Assembly: GCF_003337575.1 (NCBI RefSeq)
Contig: NZ_QPJM01000005.1
Location: forward strand, 1-64,000
Reading direction: 5' to 3'
Source: Phyllobacterium bourgognense
GTDB lineage: Bacteria; Pseudomonadota; Alphaproteobacteria; Rhizobiales; Rhizobiaceae
Length of the DNA stretch: 64,000 nt
The notes under the pieces are model-generated. The model was given only the letters and a program-made list of their open reading frames with translations. It did no database searches and had not been told where the DNA came from. Below are positions 8,448 to 17,026 of this stretch, piece by piece (within the stretch, counting starts at the first letter, position 1; every line of letters begins with the position of its first letter). Made by a program: the position numbers and the translations under genes.

Positions 8448-8648
8448 ATGGATATTGTGAAACTGGCTGCCGCCCTTGTGGCTTTGTCCATGCTTGCCGG
8501 CTGCAATAGCACGAGCACGCGCAATAGCTGGCAGCGCGTGGAGAATTATTTCATGAACCCCGCACGGTCCTGCGCAGCCGGCTACTATGATTGCACGCTT
8601 CGCAGCAGCAACAGCGCGCGCGACCAGAGCCGCGGCATCCGACACTGA
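8448..8648 (+). CDS. Small putative lipoprotein
   Basis: A 66-residue protein starting MDIVKLAAALVALSMLAGC, with a clear lipobox LAGC, so Cys19 should be lipidated and the protein anchored to a membrane. The mature part is short, with NSWQRVENYFMNPARS and two more cysteines (SCAAGYYDC). I chose ATG 8448 because AGAGGAGA precedes it at good spacing and the signal peptide starts there. It stands alone between the snap-back repeat and a convergent gene. The lipoprotein call rests on the lipobox; the function is unknown. Confidence 0.7.
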   Translation: MDIVKLAAALVALSMLAGCNSTSTRNSWQRVENYFMNPARSCAAGYYDCTLRSSNSARDQSRGIRH

Positions 8649-8672
8649 AATCATACGCGATGCAGCGCGGGC

Positions 8673-9449
8673 TTAATCCGCCGGCGGCGGCAAGGCGGCG
8701 ATCTGTTCTTGCAGCCGCAGGAACGGGCCGGGGCTCAGTTCCGCCGGCTGGGTGTAGGGGTTGGAGAAGGCATAGATGAGAAACAGGATTACGCCGGTAT
8801 AGGCGCCGAAAAGCGAGATCAGGATGACATTGCGGCGCGTTGGCGGATAGGAATAATAGGCGACGGCGATGAAGATCACCCCGGAAATGGCGGCGAACCA
8901 GAATATGCCGCTGAGGGAATCGGCAACGGTGCTCTCGCGCTTGGTGCGGCTTTCCGAGACGAGATAGATCCGGTCGAGCATGTGACCGCGCAGGCTTTGC
9001 TGGCGCGGATTTGCCGGCACCAGATCGAGGATAGCGCGATAGGCTTCATCCCACTGTGTCCAGGCTTCCGGTGAAAGCCGGTTATTCTTGCCAAGTCCCG
9101 GCCATTCCTTGTCGATGACGACGCGGATATATTCGGAAAGCTCCTTCTGGATATTCACCTTCTCGGAGTCGCCATAGCGCCCGGCATCGAAATAGATGTC
9201 GGCGATGGCATTGGCCTCGGTGGCGGTCTGAAGCCTGAGTTGCTGGTAGCTGAACATCTCCTGCGCAAAAACCAGTGCCAGGATCAGCCCGTGCAGGGCG
9301 GAGACACGGAAGACGACCGAACTTGCCAGGTCCCTTTCATGGTTCTCGTGCTCATTGCCACTCATCCACCGCATGAGGAAATAGCAGGCGAGGGTCAGCG
9401 CAATCGTTCCGCCGACGAATATGGACCCGATAAAAATCCCCAACACCAT
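8673..9449 (-). CDS. DUF4239-type (bestrophin-like) integral membrane protein
   Basis: A protein of 258 residues. Two N-terminal hydrophobic segments (VLGIFIGSIFVGGTIALTL and a second around LHGLILALVFAQEMF) are followed by a soluble helical stretch with TATEANAIADIYFDAGRYG and then two C-terminal membrane helices (FWFAAISGVIFIAVAYY, NVILISLFGAYTGVILFLIYAF). This pattern fits the DUF4239/bestrophin-like family, whose biochemical role is not established. I chose ATG 9449, preceded on the minus strand by GGGGAGA; an in-frame ATG at 9497 lacks such support. No operon partner. Confidence 0.7.
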   Translation of the reverse strand: MVLGIFIGSIFVGGTIALTLACYFLMRWMSGNEHENHERDLASSVVFRVSALHGLILALVFAQEMFSYQQLRLQTATEANAIADIYFDAGRYGDSEKVNIQKELSEYIRVVIDKEWPGLGKNNRLSPEAWTQWDEAYRAILDLVPANPRQQSLRGHMLDRIYLVSESRTKRESTVADSLSGIFWFAAISGVIFIAVAYYSYPPTRRNVILISLFGAYTGVILFLIYAFSNPYTQPAELSPGPFLRLQEQIAALPPPAD

Positions 9450-9610
9450 GCGTGTCTCCCCGCCAGACGGTTTGGTTCGGCCTCTGATCGCGCGCATCGA
9501 AAGGGCGCAGACCCAGCGGACCGATACAACCGATGGTACTCCCCGGGGAGCAATGTACGGAGTTTTGCCGGAAAGGCTACCGGGGACTCATCTGAGCGTG
9601 CGGCAGCTGA

Positions 9611-9860
9611 TCAGCCCTTCGAGCTCATGCCTGCCGCTTCGAGGATGAGTGCTGCCACGGCCTCCGGTTGCGAGATCATGGAAACGTGGCTGGATTCAAG
9701 CTCGATCGTCTTCGCGCCCATGCGTTTTGCCATGAAGCGTTCGAGATCGGGATTGATCGTGCGATCGTTCTTGGAGACTGCGTAAAACCTCGGCTTCGAT
9801 CGCCATGCGGCTTGTGTCGTCTTGCCGGCGAGTAAAGCCTTGTTGAAAGGCGCCTGTACC
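9611..9860 (-). pseudogene. C-terminal remnant of an alpha/beta hydrolase
   Basis: The translated segment from APFNKALLAGKTTQAAWRS to the end (AVSKNDRTINPDLERFMAKRMGA, ESSHVSMISQPEAVAALILEAAG) matches the last third of small alpha/beta hydrolases, including the late acidic residue region and the catalytic His in SSHVSMIS. The nucleophile elbow and N-terminal two thirds are absent. Upstream of about 9860 the frame turns into low-complexity residues unlike the family. It is most simply a decayed gene cut at its 5' side, next to the autotransporter. Confidence 0.7.
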
Positions 9861-9929
9861 GCAAAGAGACAAGTGTTTGTTGCTGCACAGCAACAAAAGA
9901 AGAAACAATTAATCACACTATTCTGTGAT

Positions 9930-9946
9930 CGCAACCGGCGGTTGCG
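9930..9946. promoter_or_regulatory. Perfect palindrome upstream of the autotransporter
   Basis: CGCAACCG-G-CGGTTGCG is a perfect 17-base inverted repeat 63 bases before the autotransporter start and just upstream of the hydrolase remnant. It could be an operator. No T run follows, so a terminator is less likely. Confidence 0.35.
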
Positions 9947-10009
9947 GATGCGTTCGAATCGCGTGTAGTGCTTTTGGACTACTTTTGGGGCAGATCACGC
10001 GGGGCGATC

Positions 10010-12964
10010 ATGAACGGCAGTGCTTTTGGAATTCTCGTCACCAGCAAGGAAAAGCTGCTGGCGGGGGCCTGCTCGGTCGCACTGGCCACAGGTTGCCTGC
10101 TGCCATCACCGGCATCGGCTGCCACCTATCTGGTCAGCAATGAGACGCAACTGCGCAACGCCATCACAACCGCGAATGCAGATGGGGATCCGAGCGCCGT
10201 GATTCGGCTGACTGCTGCGTTCAGTATCGGAACGTCAGCGCTGCCATTGGCGACCAAGCCCATGACCATCGACACGCAGGGTTTCACGAGCAGGCCAATG
10301 CGCTTCAGCGGGCTGGGTGCGAACGTGACGCTCGTTGGTTCGTTCCAAGGGGCGGCCGGTACTCCTGGGCAAATCGGCCTTAGCGTTCAGACCCAGGCAG
10401 TCGTCATCAACAACGCATCCATTACCGGGGGCGATGGTGGTGGCAGCAGCCTCTCCGGTACAGGAACGCATATTAATGATGGAGCAACGCTGGTCAACAA
10501 CGGTACAATTCGCGGCGGCGGTTCGGGGGCTGCTACTTCTGGAGGACTCGGCGCGCAGGTCGCCGATGGCTCCACGCTGGTCAACAATGGTCTTATGCAA
10601 GGCGGGGAAGGTCAAGGAGTATCCGGTGGTGTTGGCGTCTTTATGATCGCCGGTCCTTCGACGGTCGCCAGTACACTCACCAATACGGGTACTATCCGGG
10701 GCGGTAACGATGACACCGGCGTCAGTCCAGGCGGCGTGGGCATACAAGCGCAAGGAAAACGCCAAACGATCGTCAATTCCGGCATGATCGAGGGCGGGGA
10801 TCGGGCCGCTGGCATTAATTCGCTGACCGGCGGTCTGCAACTGACGAACAGCGGAACGATCCGCGCCGGCAGCGGTGGAACGACGGCGATCCAGGTATCC
10901 GGTGCGGCGACGACCGACCTGACCCTGGAGCTGCAGGCCGGATCGGTGATCGAAGACAATGTCCTCGCCAACGCGACTTCAACCACTGACACATTGCGCC
11001 TCGGTGGCACGGCAAACGACACCTTCGACGTTTCGGCAATCGGGCTGCAATACCTAAACTTCAACTCATTCGAAAAGACCGGCACCAGCACCTGGGCGTT
11101 GACCGGCACGGGCACGGCCACCACGAACTGGAATATTCAGGACGGCACCCTGCAACTCGGCAATGGCGGCACCAGCGGCAGTGTCATAGGCGATATCACC
11201 ACCGCGAGTGCCGGCACGCTCGCCTTCAACCGCTCCGACATTTTCAGCTTCGACAATCTTGTTCTGGGCACTGGCACGATCAGCCAGATCGGCACTGGCA
11301 CGACTATTATGACCGCCGACAATTCCGCCTTCGCAGGCAGCACCACGATCAAGGCGGGCACGCTGTCGGTGAACGGAATCCTTGGCGGGACGGTGAATGT
11401 GCAGACGGGCGGGCGGCTGCAAGGCACTGGCGAGGTCGGCACAACGACGAGCGACGGAACGATTGCGCCCGGCAACTCGATCGGCACACTGACGGTCAAT
11501 GGCAACTACACGGGCAATGGCGGCACGCTGGTGATCGAGTCCGAGCTCCGCGGCGACGCGTCGCCGACAGACCGTCTCGTCGTGACCGGCGACACCGCAG
11601 GCACGACCAACGTCAAGGTCGTTAATCTCGATCCCGATAACGTGGGCGGCCAGACGGTCGAGGGCATCAAGATCATTGACGTGGGCGGTGCGTCGGGCGG
11701 CGCCTTTTCGCTGCTCGGTGACTATGTGATCTCCGGGCAGCAAGCGGTCGTCGCAGGTGCCTATGGCTATACGTTGAACAAGAACGGGGTGAGCACCCCT
11801 GGCGATGGCGACTGGTATCTGCGGTCCGAGCTGGCGCCGACAACCCCTCCAACGACGCCCCCGACCACACCGCCAACGACGCCCCCGACCACGCAGCCGA
11901 CGACGCCACCGCCAGCGACCGGCCCGCTCTATCAGCCGGGGGCGCCGCTTTACGAGGCCTATGCCCAGAGCCTGCAGGTGCTCAATGGCGTTGGCTCGAT
12001 GCAGCAGCGCATCGGCAACCGCTATTGGGCGGGCGCAGGCAGCGCGGTGATTGCCGAAGGCGATGGACCGGGAACGCCGGAGGCAGCACCGTTGCCTTCC
12101 GAAGGCGGCACGGCAACCATTGATGCCGGAGCCATATGGGCACGCATCGATGGCGCGCATTCGCGGGTTGATCCTGATACCTCGACCACGCAGGCGGAAT
12201 ATGATTACAACACCTGGCGGTTGCAGTCGGGACTTGACGGCAAGCTTTACGAAAACCAGTCCGGTACGCTGATGGGCGGCGTGACGTTCCAGTATGGCGA
12301 GATTTCAACCGACGTTTCGTCCCTGTTCGGCAAGGGTTCCATCGACACCGACGGCTACGGTTTTGGCGGCACGCTGACCTGGCTTGCCCAGAACGGCTTC
12401 TATGTCGACGGGCAGACACAACTCAACTGGTACGATAGCGACATTACCTCCGACACGCTCGGCCAGAGCCTGACCAATGGCAATGACGGTTTCGGCTACG
12501 CGTTGAGCCTCGAAACCGGCAAGCGGATCGTCGTCGACGAGAACTGGTCGATCACGCCGCAAGCGCAACTGGCCTATTCCAATGTCGATTTCGACGACTT
12601 CACCGATTCATTCGGCGCGGCCGTTTCGCTGGACAGGAGCGACAGCCTGAAGGGACGCCTTGGCGTCTCCGCCGACTACCAGAATGCTTGGCAGGACAGC
12701 TCGGGCAGGATGGCCCGCAGCAATGTCTACGGGCTCGCCAACCTCTATCACGAATTCCTCGATGGTTCGGAGGTCGACCTTGCCGGTGTCAATTTCGCCA
12801 ATGAGAGCGATCGTACCTGGGGCGGCGTCGGCGCTGGCGGGTCGTATAGCTGGGCCGATGACAAATACGCGCTCTATGGCGAGGTGTCTTTGAATACCAG
12901 CCTCAGCAACTTTGCCGACAGTTACAGCGTCAATGGAACGACCGGCTTCAAGGTGAAGTTCTGA
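10010..12964 (+). CDS. Autotransporter (type Va secretion), adhesin-like
   Basis: A protein of 984 residues. After a signal peptide ending near ASAATYL, the passenger has many short G/N/T-rich repeats (TLVNNGTIRGG, LVNNGLMQGG, LTNTGTIRGG), as expected for a beta-helix. It also holds passenger-associated motifs (FAGSTTIKAGTLSVNG, GTIAPGNSIGTLTVNGNYTG). A Thr/Pro linker (about residues 610-635) joins it to a roughly 300-residue beta-barrel ending GFKVKF with the terminal Phe needed for outer-membrane insertion. It resembles pertactin-like autotransporters of Brucella and Ochrobactrum. No serine-protease motif was seen, so adhesion or surface display is more likely than proteolysis. I chose ATG 10010 because the signal peptide follows directly; one upstream in-frame start at 9968 is possible. 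Confidence 0.9.
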   Translation: MNGSAFGILVTSKEKLLAGACSVALATGCLLPSPASAATYLVSNETQLRNAITTANADGDPSAVIRLTAAFSIGTSALPLATKPMTIDTQGFTSRPMRFSGLGANVTLVGSFQGAAGTPGQIGLSVQTQAVVINNASITGGDGGGSSLSGTGTHINDGATLVNNGTIRGGGSGAATSGGLGAQVADGSTLVNNGLMQGGEGQGVSGGVGVFMIAGPSTVASTLTNTGTIRGGNDDTGVSPGGVGIQAQGKRQTIVNSGMIEGGDRAAGINSLTGGLQLTNSGTIRAGSGGTTAIQVSGAATTDLTLELQAGSVIEDNVLANATSTTDTLRLGGTANDTFDVSAIGLQYLNFNSFEKTGTSTWALTGTGTATTNWNIQDGTLQLGNGGTSGSVIGDITTASAGTLAFNRSDIFSFDNLVLGTGTISQIGTGTTIMTADNSAFAGSTTIKAGTLSVNGILGGTVNVQTGGRLQGTGEVGTTTSDGTIAPGNSIGTLTVNGNYTGNGGTLVIESELRGDASPTDRLVVTGDTAGTTNVKVVNLDPDNVGGQTVEGIKIIDVGGASGGAFSLLGDYVISGQQAVVAGAYGYTLNKNGVSTPGDGDWYLRSELAPTTPPTTPPTTPPTTPPTTQPTTPPPATGPLYQPGAPLYEAYAQSLQVLNGVGSMQQRIGNRYWAGAGSAVIAEGDGPGTPEAAPLPSEGGTATIDAGAIWARIDGAHSRVDPDTSTTQAEYDYNTWRLQSGLDGKLYENQSGTLMGGVTFQYGEISTDVSSLFGKGSIDTDGYGFGGTLTWLAQNGFYVDGQTQLNWYDSDITSDTLGQSLTNGNDGFGYALSLETGKRIVVDENWSITPQAQLAYSNVDFDDFTDSFGAAVSLDRSDSLKGRLGVSADYQNAWQDSSGRMARSNVYGLANLYHEFLDGSEVDLAGVNFANESDRTWGGVGAGGSYSWADDKYALYGEVSLNTSLSNFADSYSVNGTTGFKVKF
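11849..11892 (+). repeat. Short tandem repeat encoding the Thr/Pro linker
   Basis: The 20-mer CCAACGACGCCCCCGACCAC occurs exactly at 11849 and again at 11873, a 24-base period. Degenerate units continue on both sides and encode repeated T-P-P-T in the linker between passenger and barrel. Whole-unit gain or loss would keep the reading frame and change linker length. Confidence 0.8.
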
Positions 12965-13287
12965 TCCCTGTTTCGTCCGGGCACTTATGGCTGACCTTCG
13001 ATTTGCCGTCGATCCTATCATAGCCACCGCAACTTAACTGTTACGTACTTGCCGTTTCCTCCGGACGCGGGTTCAATTGTTTCAAGCATTTTTCCGGGCG
13101 TCCCGATTGTCATGCCTTGCAGCTGAACCGGCGAGGATGAGCGCTACGAGAAGCGGTCACGGCTTGGTGTAGCGTCTGTGCCCCGGTCGAGGATGTGCAT
13201 GAAAACGTTGGGGCGTGTCGCCGGGATTTTTGTGACCGATGTGCATGCCGTTCCTTTCCAATCCAGCTCTCACAAAGGACCTCCATC
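12965..13287. other. Intergenic stretch without a recognisable gene
   Basis: There are 323 bases between the autotransporter and the M14-family gene. I see no gene, terminator or strong repeat. The only supported element is AAAGGA shortly before ATG 13288, a ribosome binding site. A promoter for the M14/epoxide hydrolase pair is expected here but not identified. Confidence 0.5.
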
Positions 13288-14475
13288 ATGTCGGACAAGT
13301 CTAAAGATGGTCTCGACCGCCGCGACTTCATGATCGCATCCATTGCCACAGTCGGCGTGTCGGCTGCCCTTGCTGTCAGCGCTGGCGCTGCGAATGCCCA
13401 GGACACAGCTGCACCAGCTGCGCCGCAGGCAACCGTCTATACCGGTGATGTGGTACAGGGGAAAAAAGTCGTCAGTACGCTCGACGTCAACGACCTCGAG
13501 CCCGGCAAGAAGCATTTCCTGTATTTTCAGGGTGTGCAGATGCCCACGGGCCAGCAGCGGTATGCGTCTGTGATTGTCGCCAAGGGGGCAAAGCCGGGCA
13601 AGCGCGTCGTGCTGGTCAGCGGCGTTCATGGCGACGAGATGAGTTCGGTCCATACGGTCCAGACCGTATTGAACCAGCTCGACCCGGGCGAGATGTCCGG
13701 CACGGTGATGGGGGTCACGGACGTGTCCGGCCCGGCCATCGAGGCCATGCAGCGGCGATGGCCGAATTCAGGCAGAGGCCCCGATCTCGTCGATATGAAC
13801 CGGGTGTGGCCCGGAAACGAGAACGGTCTCACCCCGACCAGCCGGCACGCCGGGCTGCTGTTCAACCGGCTTCTCCGGCCCAACGCCGATGTCGCGATCG
13901 ACTTCCACACCGGGACAACCGGTTTCGAGGTCTCCGCATTCAATATTGCCAGCATGGATGTGCCCGAGATCAAGGCGATCGTGGATCTTTATCCCGTCGG
14001 GCAGATTTTCGACAATCACACTTATCCCGGCGTCCTGCATAATGCGTTCATCGATGCGGGCATCCCGTCCTTTTGCCCGGAGGTCGGCGCTGCGCGTGTC
14101 CTCGACCTCGAAATGATCGCCCAGTTCGTCGAAGGCACGATGAACGTTCTCAAGCATCTTGGCATCCTTGCCGGCCCGATGGGACGCACCGGTAGGGATG
14201 CGGGTGTCTTTGTCGGCAACAGCGCATTCCCGATTCTGGCAACGGAGGGCGGGTTCGTCGAGCATCTGGTCAAGCTCAACGACAAGGTCGAAGCCGGACA
14301 GAAGATATCTATCCAGCGCAACAGCTTCGGCGAGGTGGTTGCGGAGTACACCAGCGGCGTGGCTGGAGAGGTGGCGGGCCTGCGCAGCGATGTAACGTCC
14401 GAAGCCGGCAATCCCCTGGCATTTATCCTGTACCAGAAGGCGCCGCCGGAGGCTGTCGAGTCTTATCCCGAGTAG
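13288..14475 (+). CDS. Exported M14-family zinc hydrolase (succinylglutamate desuccinylase/aspartoacylase-like)
   Basis: A protein of 395 residues. The N-terminus carries a twin-arginine signal (DRRDFMIA, then a hydrophobic stretch ending AANAQ), so it should be exported folded. The catalytic domain keeps the zinc ligands of the AstE/aspartoacylase group: His114 and Glu117 in GVHGDE, and His207 in DFHTG. A C-terminal region with VGNSAFPILATEGGFVEHLVKLNDKVEAGQKI resembles the beta-barrel appendage of this family. Family members remove acyl groups from amino acids; the substrate here is unknown. ATG 13288 is chosen for the Tat signal and upstream AAAGGA. It is probably co-transcribed with the epoxide hydrolase 28 bases downstream. 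Confidence 0.85.
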   Translation: MSDKSKDGLDRRDFMIASIATVGVSAALAVSAGAANAQDTAAPAAPQATVYTGDVVQGKKVVSTLDVNDLEPGKKHFLYFQGVQMPTGQQRYASVIVAKGAKPGKRVVLVSGVHGDEMSSVHTVQTVLNQLDPGEMSGTVMGVTDVSGPAIEAMQRRWPNSGRGPDLVDMNRVWPGNENGLTPTSRHAGLLFNRLLRPNADVAIDFHTGTTGFEVSAFNIASMDVPEIKAIVDLYPVGQIFDNHTYPGVLHNAFIDAGIPSFCPEVGAARVLDLEMIAQFVEGTMNVLKHLGILAGPMGRTGRDAGVFVGNSAFPILATEGGFVEHLVKLNDKVEAGQKISIQRNSFGEVVAEYTSGVAGEVAGLRSDVTSEAGNPLAFILYQKAPPEAVESYPE

Positions 14476-14503
14476 TTCACCGATCAAAAGGGAGGGAATG
14501 GAG

Positions 14504-15802
14504 ATGACAAGACTTATCAAGACGCTTGCTGCAGTCACGCTTTGGTTCTTGGTTATCGCCGTCGGCGGTGCGCCGCCAGTGCTCGAGGCAAATGCGCAGG
14601 CAGCCGAAGATACATCGATAAAGTCGTTCACTATCCATGTGCCGGAAGAGGAACTCACCCAGCTCAAACGCCGGATCCAGGAGACGCGCTGGCCCGACCC
14701 GGAGACGGTGACCGATCAATCCCAGGGCATACAGCTCGCGAAGCTCAAGCCGCTAGTCGAGTATTGGGGCAGCGACTACGACTGGCGGAAGATCGAGGCG
14801 AGGGTAAATACCCTGCCGCAGTTCACCACCAGAATCGACGGGATCGATATTTACTTCATCCACGTCCGCTCGAAGCATCCGAATGCCTTGCCTGTGATCA
14901 TCACCCATGGCTGGCCGGGATCGGTGTTCGAGCAGCTCAAGATCATCGATCCCCTCACGAATCCGACCGCCCATGGCGGAAAGCCGGAGGACGCGTTCGA
15001 TGTGATCATCCCGTCGATGCCAGGCTATGGTTTTTCCGGCAAGCCGACGGACACTGGATGGGGGCCCGACCGCACCGCCAAGATCTGGGCAGAGCTAATG
15101 AAGCGCCTCGGCTACACGCGCTATGTCGCCCAGGGTGGCGACTGGGGTTCACCAGTATCCAGCGCGATGGCGCGCCAGGCCCCGGAAGGTCTGCTCGGCA
15201 TCCACATCAACTTGCCGGCGATCGTACCGCCAGAGATTGCGGCAGTGCTTGCCGTCGGCGGGCCTGCACCTGAAGGATTGACCGAGAAGGAACGCGAGAC
15301 GTTCGACGTGCTCGCCGCGGCCGGCAAAATGGGGAACAGGTCCTATGCGACGATGATGGGCACGCGGCCGCAGACGATCGGCTATGCCATAACGGACTCG
15401 CCAGCCGGCCTAGCGGCATGGATGCTGGGGCATCCGGGCTTTTCCAGATGGACATACAGCAACGACGATCCCGAAAAATCTGTCGACGAAGTGCTGGACG
15501 ACGTCACGCTGTATTGGCTGACGAACAGCGCGACCTCCTCCGGCCGGCTCTACTGGGAATATGGCAGTGGACGCAGCCCCGCATTATCGGCCGGCGAGAT
15601 GACGTCGGACATATCGCTGCCGGTGGCGATCACGGTATTTCCTTTCGAAAACTATCGTGCTCCGGAGACATGGGCCCGGCGCGCCTATCGCAACCTGATC
15701 TACTTCCACGAGGTCGACAAGGGCGGGCACTTCGCCGCGTGGGAACAGCCGGAGCTTTTCAGCACAGAGCTTCGGGCGGCGTTTAAATCGCTGCGTCAGT
15801 AG
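14504..15802 (+). CDS. Exported epoxide hydrolase (EHN domain, alpha/beta hydrolase fold)
   Basis: A protein of 432 residues with a Sec signal peptide ending near EANAQA. The N-terminal epoxide hydrolase domain (SFTIHVPEEELTQLKRRI, TRWPDPE) is followed by the alpha/beta hydrolase core: oxyanion motif HGWPGS, nucleophile Asp213 in GGDWGS, and general-base His409 in KGGHFAAWEQP. These are the marks of microsomal-type epoxide hydrolases, which open epoxides to diols with water. Export is less usual for the family. I chose ATG 14504 because GGAGGG lies 7 bases upstream; ATG 14498 would be too close to it. It forms a likely operon with the preceding exported M14 hydrolase. Confidence 0.87.
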   Translation: MTRLIKTLAAVTLWFLVIAVGGAPPVLEANAQAAEDTSIKSFTIHVPEEELTQLKRRIQETRWPDPETVTDQSQGIQLAKLKPLVEYWGSDYDWRKIEARVNTLPQFTTRIDGIDIYFIHVRSKHPNALPVIITHGWPGSVFEQLKIIDPLTNPTAHGGKPEDAFDVIIPSMPGYGFSGKPTDTGWGPDRTAKIWAELMKRLGYTRYVAQGGDWGSPVSSAMARQAPEGLLGIHINLPAIVPPEIAAVLAVGGPAPEGLTEKERETFDVLAAAGKMGNRSYATMMGTRPQTIGYAITDSPAGLAAWMLGHPGFSRWTYSNDDPEKSVDEVLDDVTLYWLTNSATSSGRLYWEYGSGRSPALSAGEMTSDISLPVAITVFPFENYRAPETWARRAYRNLIYFHEVDKGGHFAAWEQPELFSTELRAAFKSLRQ

Positions 15803-15810
15803 TAGATGGA

Positions 15811-16455
15811 TTACGACTTCGTCCCGCCAGCCCGGACCAACTCGGCCATGGCCCGTGCTTCCGTCGTGTGCTGATCGGCTTCGAGCCCGTCCGCGACGCC
15901 GGTGCGGTCGTTCTCCGGGCGGTTCTGGCTGACCTTCCACTTGCCCTCGATCGCGGCGATTTCAATCTCGATGCCGACGATCCCTTTCAGCTGTGAGTCG
16001 ATATAGGTTTCCGGGGCGTCATCCACCGCCCATGGCGCAACGCGGGGCGCTTCGTTGCGGGCGGTGAGGGCTGAGACATGGGTCCGCAGCCAGTCGCGAT
16101 CCTCGATGATCTTTGCCGTGCCGCGCACTTGTACGATGGCATAGTTCCATGTGGGTACGACCTTGCCGGTTTCCTGCTTGGTCGCATACCAGGATGGCGT
16201 CACATAAGTCTGCGGCCCCTGAAAGACGATGAGCACGCGTCCGTCATTCGCGAGCTGGCGCCATTGCGGATTGGCGCGGGCCACATGGGCGAAGAGCGTG
16301 CCCTTCGGCGAGGCCCCTGCATCGAGCAGGAAGGGAATGGCATTGGCGTTCGGGCCGTCTTCGCCGCTGTTGATCAACAGGCCGAGCGGATGCGCCCTGA
16401 TGAGCGCGTGCTGGATTTCGAGCCTCTCCTCGCGGAAATGCGGCGGCTGGTACAT
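15811..16455 (-). CDS. PaiB-type FMN-binding negative transcriptional regulator
   Basis: A 214-residue protein of the PaiB family (FMN-binding split barrel). It starts MYQPPHFREERLEIQHALI and keeps LINSGEDGPNANAIPFLL, AHVARANPQW, IVFQGPQTYVTPSWYATK and VPTWNYAIVQVRG, all family hallmarks. The Bacillus relative was named as a repressor of sporulation and degradative enzymes; the role in proteobacteria is unproven, and a flavin-dependent enzyme is also possible. AAGGAG precedes the start. It is convergent with the epoxide hydrolase gene, the two stops being 8 bases apart. Confidence 0.88.
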   Translation of the reverse strand: MYQPPHFREERLEIQHALIRAHPLGLLINSGEDGPNANAIPFLLDAGASPKGTLFAHVARANPQWRQLANDGRVLIVFQGPQTYVTPSWYATKQETGKVVPTWNYAIVQVRGTAKIIEDRDWLRTHVSALTARNEAPRVAPWAVDDAPETYIDSQLKGIVGIEIEIAAIEGKWKVSQNRPENDRTGVADGLEADQHTTEARAMAELVRAGGTKS

Positions 16456-16531
16456 GGTGTGCTCCTTGGCATTTTAGCGCCGGAGTGTGCATCAGGAACG
16501 GGCTTTGCACAAGGCGGCGAGGCGCCGCGGT

Positions 16532-17026
16532 TCACGTGGCGGCGACCTGCCTGCCATAGGCGAGGATGAAGGCAATGAGCGCGCCGATATTGGTGAAGGT
16601 GCGGAGATGGTTCCAGGGCAGCCACTCGGCAAGATAGCGGGTCCACAGGGCGGCGCCCTCCGGACTCGTTCCCGAGACGGCGGCGAGCGCATCGTTGAGC
16701 GGGACGTTGAACGCCATGGTGACGACGATGACGCCGGCAAGGTAGAGTAGGCTGCCGGTGAGCAGCCATGCGGAGCCGGGTTCCCCCCAGCGCAGGATGC
16801 TGGCGATGCCGAGGCCGAGGCATAGCAGCGCCGTGCCGAAGAAGGCGAGGCCGAACGTGGCATTGAGGATCGTCACGTTGATCGAATTCATGGCGGCGAT
16901 GCCTTGTTCGGGCGGCAGCTTCGCCAGCGCGATCATGATGAAGCTGGAGAAGGCAAAGAACAGGCCGGCCATCAAGCCGCTGCCAAGCGCGGCAATGAGG
17001 GTGAGAAGCGGGATAAGAGCGATCAT
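16532..17026 (-). CDS. DUF1772 (anthrone oxygenase-like) membrane protein
   Basis: A 164-residue protein with four hydrophobic segments (start IPLLTLIAALGSGLMAGLFFAFSSFI; end ALIAFILAYG) in the inner membrane. FFAFSSFIMIALAKLPPEQGIAAMNSIN is typical of DUF1772, some of whose fungal relatives act as anthrone oxygenases; bacterial members have no settled role. Its ATG overlaps the stop of the NmrA-like gene as ATGA, so the two are translationally coupled. Both belong to the unit divergent from tetR and are probably under its control. Confidence 0.82.
   Translation of the reverse strand: MIALIPLLTLIAALGSGLMAGLFFAFSSFIMIALAKLPPEQGIAAMNSINVTILNATFGLAFFGTALLCLGLGIASILRWGEPGSAWLLTGSLLYLAGVIVVTMAFNVPLNDALAAVSGTSPEGAALWTRYLAEWLPWNHLRTFTNIGALIAFILAYGRQVAAT

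Noticed and set aside
12965-13287. CRISPR array or tRNA in the longer intergenic gaps
   Set aside because: No regular direct repeats with spacers, and no cloverleaf with a CCA end or T-loop (GTTCRANYC) in context, were seen in any gap. A tRNAscan run would settle this.
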